Made by a program: the position numbers and the translations under genes
The notes under the pieces: model-generated
What the model was told of the DNA's origin: nothing
Seen by the model: only the letters and a program-made list of their open reading frames with translations
The model's database searches: none
Part shown: positions 50,321-61,397 of the stretch, piece after piece
Numbering within the stretch: the stretch's first letter is position 1
Layout: each line of letters opens with the position of its first letter
Origin: Pseudoscleropodium purum
Lineage: Eukaryota > Streptophyta > Bryopsida > Hypnales > Brachytheciaceae
Direction of reading: 5' to 3'
DNA: 64,000 nucleotides
NCBI GenBank assembly: GCA_963969395.1
Contig: OZ017796.1
Location: 19,408,501-19,472,500, forward strand

Positions 50321-51062
50321 TTAACCCCTGTAGGACCAAGTTGCATTTTTTTGGCAATATAGCAAATTTGGGCAGCTAACTACAAATGGAGTTTTTATTT
50401 TTTTGTCTTGAAATTTTCACAAAACATGTGGCCAAGGAGTAGCTTCGAGGCTTGACAATTTTCATAACTTTTGACAAGATGGTCAAAAACGTATTGCATG
50501 ATATGTGACTTTCATTGCTTGGCTGGCAAACCAACTCAAAAAACTTCTTTAAAAATCACTTTAAAAAAAAAAAAAATTGAAATTTGTTCTTTAGGTTTAA
50601 ATAAAAGTAGGAAGCTTTGAATCATTCCATTTTGATTGATGAGATGAAAGTTATGAGGAGTTTTAGTTTGTACATAGGTATGGAGTCTTTGAAAACCATA
50701 CCTACCCACAAACTAAAACTCCTCATAACTTTTATCTCATCAATCAAAATAGAATGTTTCAAAGCTTCTCACTTTTATATAAACCTAAAGAACAAATTTC
50801 AATCTTTTATTTTTTTTTAAAGTGATTTTCAAAGAAGTTTTTTGAGTTGCCTAATCTATTTGTTGAACAATGAAAATCACATATCATGCAATGACTTTTT
50901 GACCATGTTGTCAAAAGTTACAAAAGTTGTCAGGCCTTAAAGCTACTCCTTGGCCACATTTTTTGTGAAAATTTCAACAAAAAAAAATAAAAATTTATTC
51001 ATAGTAAGTTGTCCAAATTTGCTATGTTGCCAAAAAATGCAGCTTGGTCTTTTAGGGGTTAA
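50321..51062. mobile_element. foldback element: near-complete palindrome with about 365-bp arms
   Basis: Both ends start TTAACCCCT and the two halves pair almost base for base to a centre near 50690, where a short loop separates AGGTATGG from CCATACCT. Total 742 bases. The terminal motif ties it to the TTAA-bounded family. A transcript across it would fold into one very long hairpin. Confidence 0.75.
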
Positions 51063-51494
51063 ACCATATTCTACCAGATTTGTCTTGATTTTAGCACCAA
51101 AATCTAAGAAAATCAAAGCCCACCAACCACAATTAAGCACATAGACAATTTTAAGGTATTTTGGAGGATACTTTAAGGAAACTCTACAATCAAAATATAG
51201 GTATATGGATAGTTCAAGGTACTCCTATCTTAGGTGGAGTTGAGAGAATTGGTCATCTAAATTCCTAAATTTTTTTGGTTATGTTTCACTAAAAAACACT
51301 CAAAATAGGTTGTTTTGATGGCAAAGGTCCTCCAAAATGATGAATAAAATCTTGTTGCACCTTATTGTAAAACCTAGTGGTAGACTACTTTATTATGTTG
51401 TAGTAAAAAAATAGGAGGTTTTGACCACAAAGATTGGGAGATTATAATGTTTGAAGTTAAAAAAATATATTTTGGGGGCATCCAAATTATGTTT

Positions 51495-52440
51495 TTATTC
51501 TCTAGTTGGATCACTCATTTCATTTCTATCCTCAATGATAGGTATGGAATCTCACAAGAAAATAGACATCTTTTAATTTTAGATGGACATGGATCTCACG
51601 TTTTGCTTGAAGTAGTCCAGAAGGCTAAATCTCAAGGCCTTGACATCATCACGTTGCCTAGCTATACAAGCCATAGATTAAAACCACTAGATGTTAGTAT
51701 ATTCAAGCCATTCAAAGTTGCATTTCGAGCATGCAGAGACAAGTAGAGCATAGAAAATAAAGGCAAAGGTGCTAGGAAGAAAGAATTGGCAGAATAGGTG
51801 GCTTCAGCATTGAAGAAGGTACTCACAGCAACAAAAATAAAGAAGGGCTTTGAAGCTATACACATTTGGCCATTATGGTTCAGTGCTGTGGACAAATATA
51901 TGGCCCCTCGTGCTTACTATGTCAACCCTTGTGACGATGAGGACCTGGACGATGCTGAACAAGAGCTTCATGTCCTTGACAATCCACACACAGAGGAATG
52001 CATCTACAAAACTAAACTAGGTTCCTAGCAATACTACGTGCAATTAGAATTAGATTGTGACTCCTCTACTAGCAATGAAGACACAACAAGTGAGGCACAA
52101 TAAAATCTCTTTCCATTGCCTCAAGTATAGCGCCATACATACAAAGGACCACAAGCTGGGAAACCGCTCATCGACTATTCAAAATCTATTCTGATAATTT
52201 CAAAGGAATACATAGTTGCTATGACAACCAAAGCTGCATAGAAGGAAGTTGTTGCCAAAGAATGCAAGGAATAAAAGAAGTACGCAGAGTGACGAAAAGC
52301 ACAAAGAATGGAGGAGAAAGTGAAGAGGGAAGCGGACAAGGTCCTTTGACAAATGCAAGTAGAGAAGAAAAGAATAGACCATGAGTGTGAACGGCTGAGG
52401 AAAGCTACTCAATGGGCGTAAAAAATCTCAGAGACGGAAG
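51495..52440 (+). pseudogene. decayed pogo/Tigger-like DDE transposase, C-terminal half
   Basis: From 51495 the frame reads LFSSWITHFISILNDRYG, then LILDGHGSHV, then IITLPSYTSHRLKPLDVS and FKPFKVAFR. This is the DDE_1 endonuclease fold of the Tc1/mariner-pogo group: second catalytic Asp in LILDGHGSH (codon at 51582-51584), third in KPLD (51690-51692), 35 residues between them. After a TAG at 51744 the same frame continues through LKKVLTATKIKKGFEAIHIWP, SAVDKYMAPRAYYVNP, an acidic stretch, and a Lys/Glu-rich coiled tail to about 52440. The DNA-binding N-terminal half and the first catalytic Asp are gone, replaced by the left end of the TTAA-bounded repeat. In-frame stops at 51744, 51795, 52026 and others downstream make it non-functional. 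Confidence 0.8.
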
Positions 52441-52473
52441 TAAGTAGTGTGGTCGCCACTAGAAGAAAACAAT

Positions 52474-52682
52474 GTTTTTTAGGATGTTTTAAAGAGAGGG
52501 GCATGTTTTCTGAAACACAAGCTCTAGAATGTGGTGGTTGCCTAGGGAGCCAGAATTTTTTAGGATGTTTGGACAAACGTGTAGATGTCAAATGTACGAT
52601 GGGTGAATGTTTTATCCGATAGGAATGTTAAATGAAACATTGCAGGAAACATCAACACGTTTTTTAAAACATCCTCAAAAAC
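52474..52682. mobile_element. small inverted-repeat element inside the decayed transposon
   Basis: Left end GTTTTTTAGGATGTTTTAAA; the right end is the near-perfect complement. 209 bases. The flanks share GAAAAC, possibly a target duplication, which I cannot define precisely. Confidence 0.5.
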
Positions 52683-53436
52683 AGAAAACTGCAACATCAG
52701 CATAGAGAGTCTTTTTCACAAGCTATTTATTTGGAGAAGTTCTTGTGGGGTCAGGTTGGAAGCTAACCGACTATGGCAACTAGAGAAGATGGGTTGGGTG
52801 TTATTTTCATACAATGTCAATTTGTTAAAGTGAAATCACTATACACTTTTGTCATGACTAGTTCAAATAGAACGACTCAAAGCTTTACATATACACAAAA
52901 TATAATATTTTAGAAAAAAAATTTTAGAAACTTCTATTTTGAATTTTATTTATTTTGGAGGGGCTACCCGACAAGTTCAGTTCTAGGCTTTTTGTGGTAT
53001 AACTTTTGCTCCCAATCACCAATTGAAATAAAAATTATATTCCTAAAAAAGTAATTGGTTTTTATATCTTATGATAAAGTTTTTAAAAAATTCACCAAAA
53101 ATTGAGGTCATAGGAACTTGACCATTTTTCCATTGAAGGGAACAATGGGACGTCAAAGGTTAATTTTTGGTGATTTTGACAATTTCTCTTATTTATTTAT
53201 TTTTGGATTTTTGAAAACTAACTTTTTTGCCAACCCTAACCAACCAGTATGGTATACATGCAACTTCTCAATTTATAAAAGAAGCTCTTCACATTATAAA
53301 AGAAACCTTTCTCATATATAAAACAACCTTTTGTATTGTGAAAGTCATATTTCACATCTAGAAAATTTTTACATCTTGAATGCTCTAATTTGAGATGGGA
53401 GAATATTGAATACAAGTTAGTGCAAAAAGCAAGAAG

Positions 53437-53508
53437 AAATGAGTGGAGAAAAGCAAGAACAAACAAGTGGAAAACAACAAGAACAATCAAGTGGAGAAAA
53501 ACAAGAAA
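53437..53508 (+). repeat. 24-bp minisatellite, three units
   Basis: Units AAATGAGTGGAGAAAAGC..., AAACAAGTGGAAAACAAC... and AATCAAGTGGAGAAAAAC..., exact 24-base period, purine-rich. Confidence 0.7.
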
Positions 53509-53979
53509 AAACTTTGTATAGAGGTAAATTTTGTTCAAGACTTTTTAATAAGTAGAATGAGAATTCTATTTAGAATCTTCCAGTAAGGATTCCTCAAAAT
53601 TTTAAATTTTAATGAATGGAATATTATTGATTGATGTTTGATTCTAAATTTTTATATTTCTTATAATTCAATCAAGAAATTTCTAAAAAATAATTTAAGA
53701 CAATATATAAATATTTTAGAAATTTTCACTTTTGCGGTAGATTTTTGGAGTGAAGTTCAAGGTTTGTAAAAATTGGGAGTCATAATTTAGTTAGTAATTT
53801 ATCACTCAATAAAATTTTAAATTTTATGTTATTTGTACAAAATAACTCTAAAGGAATTCTCATTCCATCCACTAAAGAATCTTGAAAAAAACTTACTTGG
53901 GTTAATAGTTTTTTCCCAATTATAAGTTAAATTGAATTATAAAAAAATCAGAAAGTACTTAAATTTTTTTTAAATTTAT

Positions 53980-54193
53980 TCAAACAATCTTTGCTTTCCA
54001 ACTTTGAATGTTAATATCTTCTAATTTGTATAGTCATGAAATTCTAACCACATGATTTGAGACAAGTGTAGTGCAAGATCCTATGGTTTGATTCTTAAAA
54101 GCTTTTGTTTAGATTTTCTTGAATGAATGTAGCTGAACTTTCAATATTGAGCCATTTTCAACAAAAAATTGGCCTTGGAACTTTAGAGGTAAA
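53980..54193 (-). mobile_element. left-end fragment of a TTAA-bounded element
   Basis: Read on minus from 54193: TTTACCTCTAAAGTTCC, then a region matching the left 200 bases of the 34554 subfamily. The rest is absent. Confidence 0.45.
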
Positions 54194-55905
54194 ATAATTT
54201 TTTTTAACTTGGAACATGCAAATGGTCCAAAATATTGGCCTTAGAATTTTCAAGGAAGTTTTTTTACATTATGCTCTATAATTCATAGAGTGCAACATTT
54301 ATATATAATTTGAAATTGTAATAACTACTATTTAGAACACTTATGTTTGCATTATGGGAAGTATTATTTTTTTTTGCTTCAAGCACTATGACTTTGGGGT
54401 TGAAGGACAATTGCAAGTAATTACTTACTATTCTTGGTTGAAAATGGGATTAATATTGGAATGCAATGACTTCTAGAATTTTTATTTTTTTTAATATTTT
54501 AACCATAAATCATTTAGAAGATAGTATATGTGTGTGAAAATGCAAGTTTAAAATAATCCAATTGTAAAAGTTAGATACAATAGAATAATGATGGAAAATG
54601 TAAGGAAATAACATATTAAATATTGCTTTAAAAAAAGAAGTTCTAAAACTTATAACTTTTTAAGAAAAAAACCTATGTCTCACATTTAGAGATGTTCATT
54701 TGGAACCATTTGCATGTTTGATAAATAAAAATTGTGTTCTTCACACATGCACCAAGGTGCAACAATTTGAAAATGTACAAAAGCTAGAAGCTTAGCTATT
54801 TTTTGAGAATTTTTTTTGAAATTTCTTTGATATAATTATTGTTTATATCTTCTTCTAAATAACAAAAAAGAATCAGAAACAGAACAATGATTTTGCACTC
54901 TCTTCTATTGTATATTGCACTTATTTCATTTTCCATCAAGGGCTTTAAAATAATTGGATTGCAAATAGAGTAGAAGATGTTGCACTTTTCATATCATAGC
55001 CTTCTTCAATATTTCTAGCACGAATTCTTCTTTGCATATTTAGAAACAATTTTGTTATTATTTTAAAATTCTATGAGGCAATTCTTCGCCTATAAATTAA
55101 AATTTTATCCAATTTCAATATTTTCTTATTTCATTAATAAAAAATCATCTTTAAAATGTAGGTAAAATAATAGTATTGTAAAAGTAGATGTTCACCTTTT
55201 GCTATTACGTCTATGACATGTAAATCCAAAATGCAAAGGCCCCACATTTTGATATTGACAAAACTTTAATGCAAAAGAAATCTTAAAGTACTCACTATTT
55301 TTATTAGTTATTTTTAAGAGTGATGTCTTTTCGAAGTGTAGCTTCAACATTGAACATTTGATTTTGATGATGACTAATTATGATTTTTTAGTTCAACATT
55401 TTGTGCAAGGGTATCCACTTCAAGTCTTCATTTTCTATTGTTGATGGCTTTCTTAAATTAGCGTGATGTGAAATACATCTTGCAAGAAAAATCACAATAG
55501 ACCTTTGATTTCTCAAGATATATAATACATTTAAAGAAATTGAGAGAATTCTTAGAGCTTATAGTTTTTGTTGGGACCAATATTTTGGATTTGACCTAGG
55601 ACAAGAGCAATGATAGAAAGACTACAAATGACTTGTATACATTAGCAAGGGCTTCAAATTTGATTGCAAGTAAATTTCTAGAAATTCTTGGGGGCTAAGG
55701 TAAAATGGTGATTACATGTGAAAAAATAGGTGAAAGCAAACCACATAGCATTTTTTTTCCAAAAAAGGTCACTTGCATTAGCATTTGAGTAACATGGCGC
55801 CCCCCAAGGATGAAGTGGCATGCCAAATCAACATGCTTGAATGCCATTTTAGAATTCTAACATTGTTATAGTAAAAGTCAGCTATGATGTCCTCTATTGC
55901 ATGTA

Positions 55906-56030
55906 GATGTTTTTTTTGTGATGTCAATAGTGACGTCCTTTATGACGTTGAGATTTTTTTTGTGATGTCAACTAAGACGTTGTCTGTAACGTTTGGATGT
56001 TTTTTTTGAGACAACATCGTGTTCATCATA
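55906..56030 (+). repeat. tandem repeat of about 45 bp, nearly three units
   Basis: Units share a poly-T run, then TGTGATGTCAA, then GACGT. CpG-containing ACGT cores recur in an otherwise CpG-poor area. Confidence 0.55.
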
Positions 56031-56179
56031 TTACTTAAATCTAAAATTCAGTTTTTAATAATAAAAAATTACATTTCAGATGTCCCATATAGTTTGTCTT
56101 CCCTCCTACCATCCCTCTTGCATAAATAACTTGCCTTCTCATGACAAAATATTGACAATAAGGTTGTTCAAGTTATTCA

Positions 56180-56290
56180 ATATTAGGTGTACAATGTATG
56201 GTGTATTATATATGTTGTATAATGCATGGCGTATTGTGTATGATGTATAATATAGTGTGTACAATATATAATGTATTGTATATGGCATAC
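56180..56290 (+). repeat. TGTAT/ATGTAT-rich minisatellite-like run
   Basis: Repeated variants of ACAATGTATGGTGTATTATA over about 110 bases with irregular period. Confidence 0.5.
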
Positions 56291-59200
56291 ATTTAAGCTA
56301 ATATTAAAATTGATGTCTCAAGAAATGTTTGGAGGTCAAAATCAATGTTGCTAAAAAAAATATTCAAATTCTTATAGACATCTAAGTTAATGTTACTAAA
56401 AACAGTATGAAAATTTTCAAAAAACATGGTGTCAACTACCTTCATATTCCAATTAGGTGAAAAAAATCGTATATGGCATTATTTGCTTGCGTTGCGCTTA
56501 TGTGGTTGCCAGATGGTGCATTTTGGGCACCTATTTAAATTGTGTTTGTAGTGATGTTTCTCTAAAAACATGGTATGTTTTTTCAAATTTCCTTGTGTTT
56601 TTACCATGTCAATCTTGATGGATTTTCTAGACATCCGTAGTATACATACTTCATGTTTTAGAAAACATGTGGATACATTTCAGCACTTGTTAAGGAAAAC
56701 ACAATTTTCTTTCAGTGCACAACCTAGTACAACAAAGTGCTTGAAATTTTCAAAGTTCCCCCACAAATTGAGCGCCGGCACCCTTCCCGCATCAAACGGT
56801 ATCTGCAATGGCTCCAAACTAAGCAATCCAGGGGCGATAGGAGTGGCAGTGAGAAGTCCAAGAGTGGTGGTAATCTAGGCGTGGAGTAGTCAATGAGCGA
56901 GTTAGAGGGCGGCGGAAGAGGGGCTAAGCCTACCAACATAGGATTAGTTGCATTGCGCATGGTTTGATCCATCCCAAGAAAGGGGCCTTTGTGAATGAAT
57001 GACTAGCCAGTTGCCCTTGCTATGACCCTACTTCAACCATCTTTACATTAGTGCCTTCTTTGTTGGTTTTGAAAACCACCTACTACTACTCTAGTCACAT
57101 GTATAGTCTACTATTCCATGCACAAACCACAATGAACACTCCAGTGGGCAACTTTTTGAGCATCCCCTATACACAATTACACATTTTCAATGATTTTGGA
57201 CTTTAAAAAATTTTAGCAATCACATCTTTGCCATTGGATGTGTGAAATCATGCCAAAATTTCTTATTTCTTCTTGATTGTTGAACAAAATTATTTTGGAT
57301 GTTCATCTATTTGTTTTTATGGTCCATTCTCCTTAAACTCACAATTATGGGTGTTCCTACTTTAATATGGGTTTTTCTTTAGGTAGGTTTTTGGTAATTT
57401 GAGAGGAGAAGGGACTTGGAAAAGAATAAAAAAACACTCTTTCTCCTCATTTTGCACCTCTTTTTCATTTGAATTGTTCCCATTTACTTTGGCATATTAT
57501 TAAAGAATTTATCACTTTGGCCAAAGCTCTTGTCTACTTTGCTTTTGGAGCCATTTTGCTCCTTGTTGTCTAGTTTTGAGCTTGCTTAAGAGATGCTAGA
57601 GTCCCTTTGAGCTTTTTCTATCCATTTTGATAGTATTTTGAGTTCATTCATTAAATATTTGCTTCTTTTATGTTTTTCTTTGGGAATTTGAATCATTGTG
57701 TACTAAACATTTTGTATTGAGCTCCTTGAGTGAAATTTCACATATATTAGTAGAAAAATCCCCTAGAACCTTGACATACAAAATACATGGTTCAAAGTTG
57801 AGGGATTTGGTATCATTTGGTGAGTATTGTATGTGCAATTTCTTAAAGTCCCGATTACTAGCTAGTCCTTTTATTTTGTCTTAGAGTTTGGGGCTAAAAC
57901 CATTTGTGGCAAAGCTATCGCTCCTTGCAGGATTTTCAAAATCTAAAAATATCCATATGACCATATCTAGCCTTTTATTTCTTTGAATGGCAAAGCTTTG
58001 AACTTTGGCCTATATATTTTGATTTTTACTTGATTAATTCAAAAATTGATTAAATTTGTTTATTTAATGTTAAGTGTCTAGAGGTCTTATTAATTATCAA
58101 AAGAACCAATGTCTAGTTAGTAAAAAAAAACTAAGAGGTTTAGTTGTATTAAAAAAATCTAGGGGCCTAGAGACCATTTAGCCTCATACAACTTGTATCC
58201 CAAGCTGTAGGGCTAGTTAGATAGCCTTAGGTTATGAGAAAACAGCCACATGGCAACTTATCACCAAAGGCTTAAGTTTAAAAGGTTAAAAATATTTTTT
58301 TCAAGATATTATCTAGTCCAGACAAGTTGTCAAATTTCTCATATTTCATGCCATATGGAAAAACAAAACAAAAAGATCACATTCATTTTCCTTAAGGTTT
58401 CGAAAACTTATTTTTTAACACTAAGAATCTAATTTTGAGTTTGGAATTAATCCTTGTGGGTTAGAATTTCACATATTAGAAATCTAATTTCAAGTTTGGG
58501 AAGTTTGGTATGAGGCATGGACCAAACTTGTTTGAATGAGCAAATTCTTTGTATGTGTATTGAAAAGTGCAAAACATTTCAAAATGACTCATCAAATTAA
58601 AAATTAAAAACAAGAAACAAGAAGTGAAAAAAAATTCACGTACTTATTGATGTCATGCATAATATGTATGACAATTCCAATACGCCTCTTCATTTGAAGT
58701 ATAATGGAATCCACGATGTTGCACTGCAAATGTGTATATTTCGTAAAAATATATATTTGTAAGTTATTTCAATGGTTTTTGATTGTAATAATACAGAGAA
58801 AAAGAAGTTATAGAATTTCATCATTCTCAAGTTTTAGTATGTCAAATGGGCAAAGGAGTTTTTTTGGAGTCTCAAGATGTAGATAGAGGAACATGCCTTT
58901 TGAAACTCTATTTTTTACCTTTGATTAGACTACTATTAATCCTAGTTCCATTATTTTCATATTTAAAGATATTTTAAAATTTTATATCGTATGTTTGAAA
59001 TTGTTGAAATGAAAGGTAAAGTTTGTTTTACGTTCTTTTTTTGAATCATAAAGGATTAAAATTCCATATAAGAGATATAGATAATGTTATAGAAAAAAAA
59101 AATATGGGAGATGGATGAAATGTGATCCATGTGGCACGTTATGGGCTAAAATCTACTTGCTTAGGTGGATGTTAAGGAGAAGACTCTTCTTCTTCCTTCA

Positions 59201-60464
59201 CATAGTTCTTAGAGGGGGGGTAGTGAGCAGGTAGCAGTAGAAAACTACTTGTAAACAAATGATAAGGTGCCTAAAAAACATTTGAGATAAAACTTCTGAT
59301 TTTTTTTATACTATAGGGGACAAAAATTCCATAACATATCTTCAAACTACTGTAGGTATAGAAAAATAGGTTCAATTAGAGAAAAAATAGACTTAGGATA
59401 CCCCCCTCTTTATTCTTTTGTTTTGCCAAAAGTATTAAATATTGTTGCTTTGTGAATGGCATATTCAAAGTGTTCAATAATTTTATAGACTTTAATAATT
59501 TCTACAATAGACATTGGTTAGCTTTAGATGGCTATCATTTAATTTTGGAAATTGGCGGTTCATGTTCCAAGCCTTCTGTTTGTCATTCCGGTCATACAGG
59601 GTTCAAAGTTCACTCTAGGATTTGGAGATCGCCTTATCTGTCTTTTCCATTGTCTTTGGTTTAGAGATGGATTTAGAATTTTAGGGTTTAAGAAAAAAAT
59701 GGGGTTGGAAAAAAATGGGATAAAAAAAATTGCAATAGAAAGAAAAATTTATAATAAGATAGTATATGATATATTTATGGCATTTGGAAATTAAAATGAA
59801 TTTATGCCCCCTTTTTAATGATCCAAATGAGAAAATTATATAATCATAGAGTGCCAAAGAAATAATAGATAAAAAATATTACCCCCCCTTATAAATTATT
59901 AGGTGTTCACATGTGTATCCTTATTTTTTTTGTGGATATATATGACCATGAATATGATCCACATATATTATACTTGTATAGTTATACTATGTTTTGTGTA
60001 CATGACATGAATATTGGTATATATCTATCTATACATGCTTTTAAACAAAGTAATAGACGTATGTATATGGAATACATTCACTAGACTTTTAATTTGCACT
60101 TGATTATATAATCCTTCATATTTTGAGCCAAATCTAAATACAACTAAAAACATGATGTTTTCTCAAAGCAAATTCTCTCTACTCAATAAAAAATATATGT
60201 CAATCTTAGTCATGCTTTGTAGTATATATGAGATATATATGATGTCCATGCAAGTAGATGGTTAGACAATACTTTCCATTCCATTCCAAACCAAAACTTT
60301 GAGTTCTAGAGATGCTGCGACTTAGGAGTAGCATTGCAAATGCCATTTTCTTCATTCTATAGAGGTCTCATTCACTTTCTTCATTTCCCTATTTGTTAGT
60401 GATAGAGACATAAAATACATTAAATCCATCTCAATATCATACATAAATTTTTGTTCAAGCCGAA

Positions 60465-61397
60465 TTAACCCCTAAAGTTCCTTGACTATGTTTTCACCAA
60501 AAATGCTCCAAAACTGCCATTTCTTGGACAAGTTTCAAAATTTAGAAAAAAAACATTTTTTGATACATGTAACTATAGGATCTTGTAGTAAATTGGTTTG
60601 AGAAGATGTGAAAAAAATTTCACAAATTTCCACCATGTAGATTGCAAGATATTAGCATTTGAAGTGACAAAAATCATTCTTTTGTCCCTACAAAAAACTG
60701 GGTAGTTGAACTTCACAAGGTCAAAATTGTATGAAAAAATGTTTAAAATGATTGCAACTCTTTGGATTCAATCTTCAAAGCATGTTGGATACAAGCTTGA
60801 AAAATTTCAAATCATTTGAAATTGTACAACATATAGGAAAAAAATAGTAAGTAGATAGTAGTAGAGAATGATTCAAAATACTAAATTATTAAGAATTTAA
60901 ATATGGAATTGAAAAATGTCAATCCCAATGGTTGAAATTTTGTGATAAAAAATTTACATCCAAGAATTTTATTTTATTTCAAAAATATTGAAAATTGGGT
61001 AAGATAAAGGATTTCAAAGTTTGTTTTAGAGTAGAGAATCCATAATTGCTCGCAAACAAAAAATCTTCATAATTTTTTACTCGTTGATCAAAATGGAATG
61101 ATTCAAAGCTTTCCTTGTATATATAAGTCTAGAAAACGAATTTCAAATTTTGATTGTTGAAAAAAATGATTTTTTCAAATCTACCCTGATTGCCCGATTT
61201 GAGAAACAAACTACATATTAGGCTATAACTTTTGACTCCTATTTTCAAATGTTATGAAATTTGTTGCATATGAAAGATATTCCTTGTTTACACCTTTAGC
61301 AACAATTTTAGCCTTAAATATGAAAATTTTTGGTCACAATGGCTTGCCCAACATTTCTATACAACCAAAAAACACAATCTGGTTCTTTAGGAGTTAA
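60465..61397 (-). mobile_element. TTAA-bounded element, full-length inverted copy of the one at 2133-3069
   Basis: Begins TTAACCCCTAAAGTTCC; the other end reads, on the minus strand, TTAACTCCTAAAGAACC. The two full-length copies are 933 and 937 bases, so this is a defined unit. No coding content. Confidence 0.7.

Larger units (their letters stand above)
51251..53163 (+). mobile_element. decayed autonomous member of the TTAA-bounded element family, carrying the pogo-like transposase
   Basis: The left 200 bases (CTAAATTCCTAAA, then CACTCAAAAT) match the left end of the element at 34554. The right part, from about 52830 (GTATAACTTTTG, CACCAATTGAAAT, TTCACCAAAAATTGAG), matches the right end of the same element and stops at a TTAA at 53160-53163. 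The transposase remnant lies between. A small inverted-repeat element has inserted at 52474-52682. The left terminus is worn and its TTAA is no longer recognisable. Confidence 0.65.
54200..60464. other. AT-rich intergenic region
   Basis: Apart from the tandem repeats at 55.9-56.3 kb and a small GC-richer patch at 56.76-56.95 kb, I see no gene or element ends. Confidence 0.45.

Noticed and set aside
60465..61397. piggyBac element based on the TTAA ends
   Set aside because: The only linked transposase in the window is of the pogo/Tigger DDE type, and the ends can equally be read as TA duplications; left open rather than called piggyBac.
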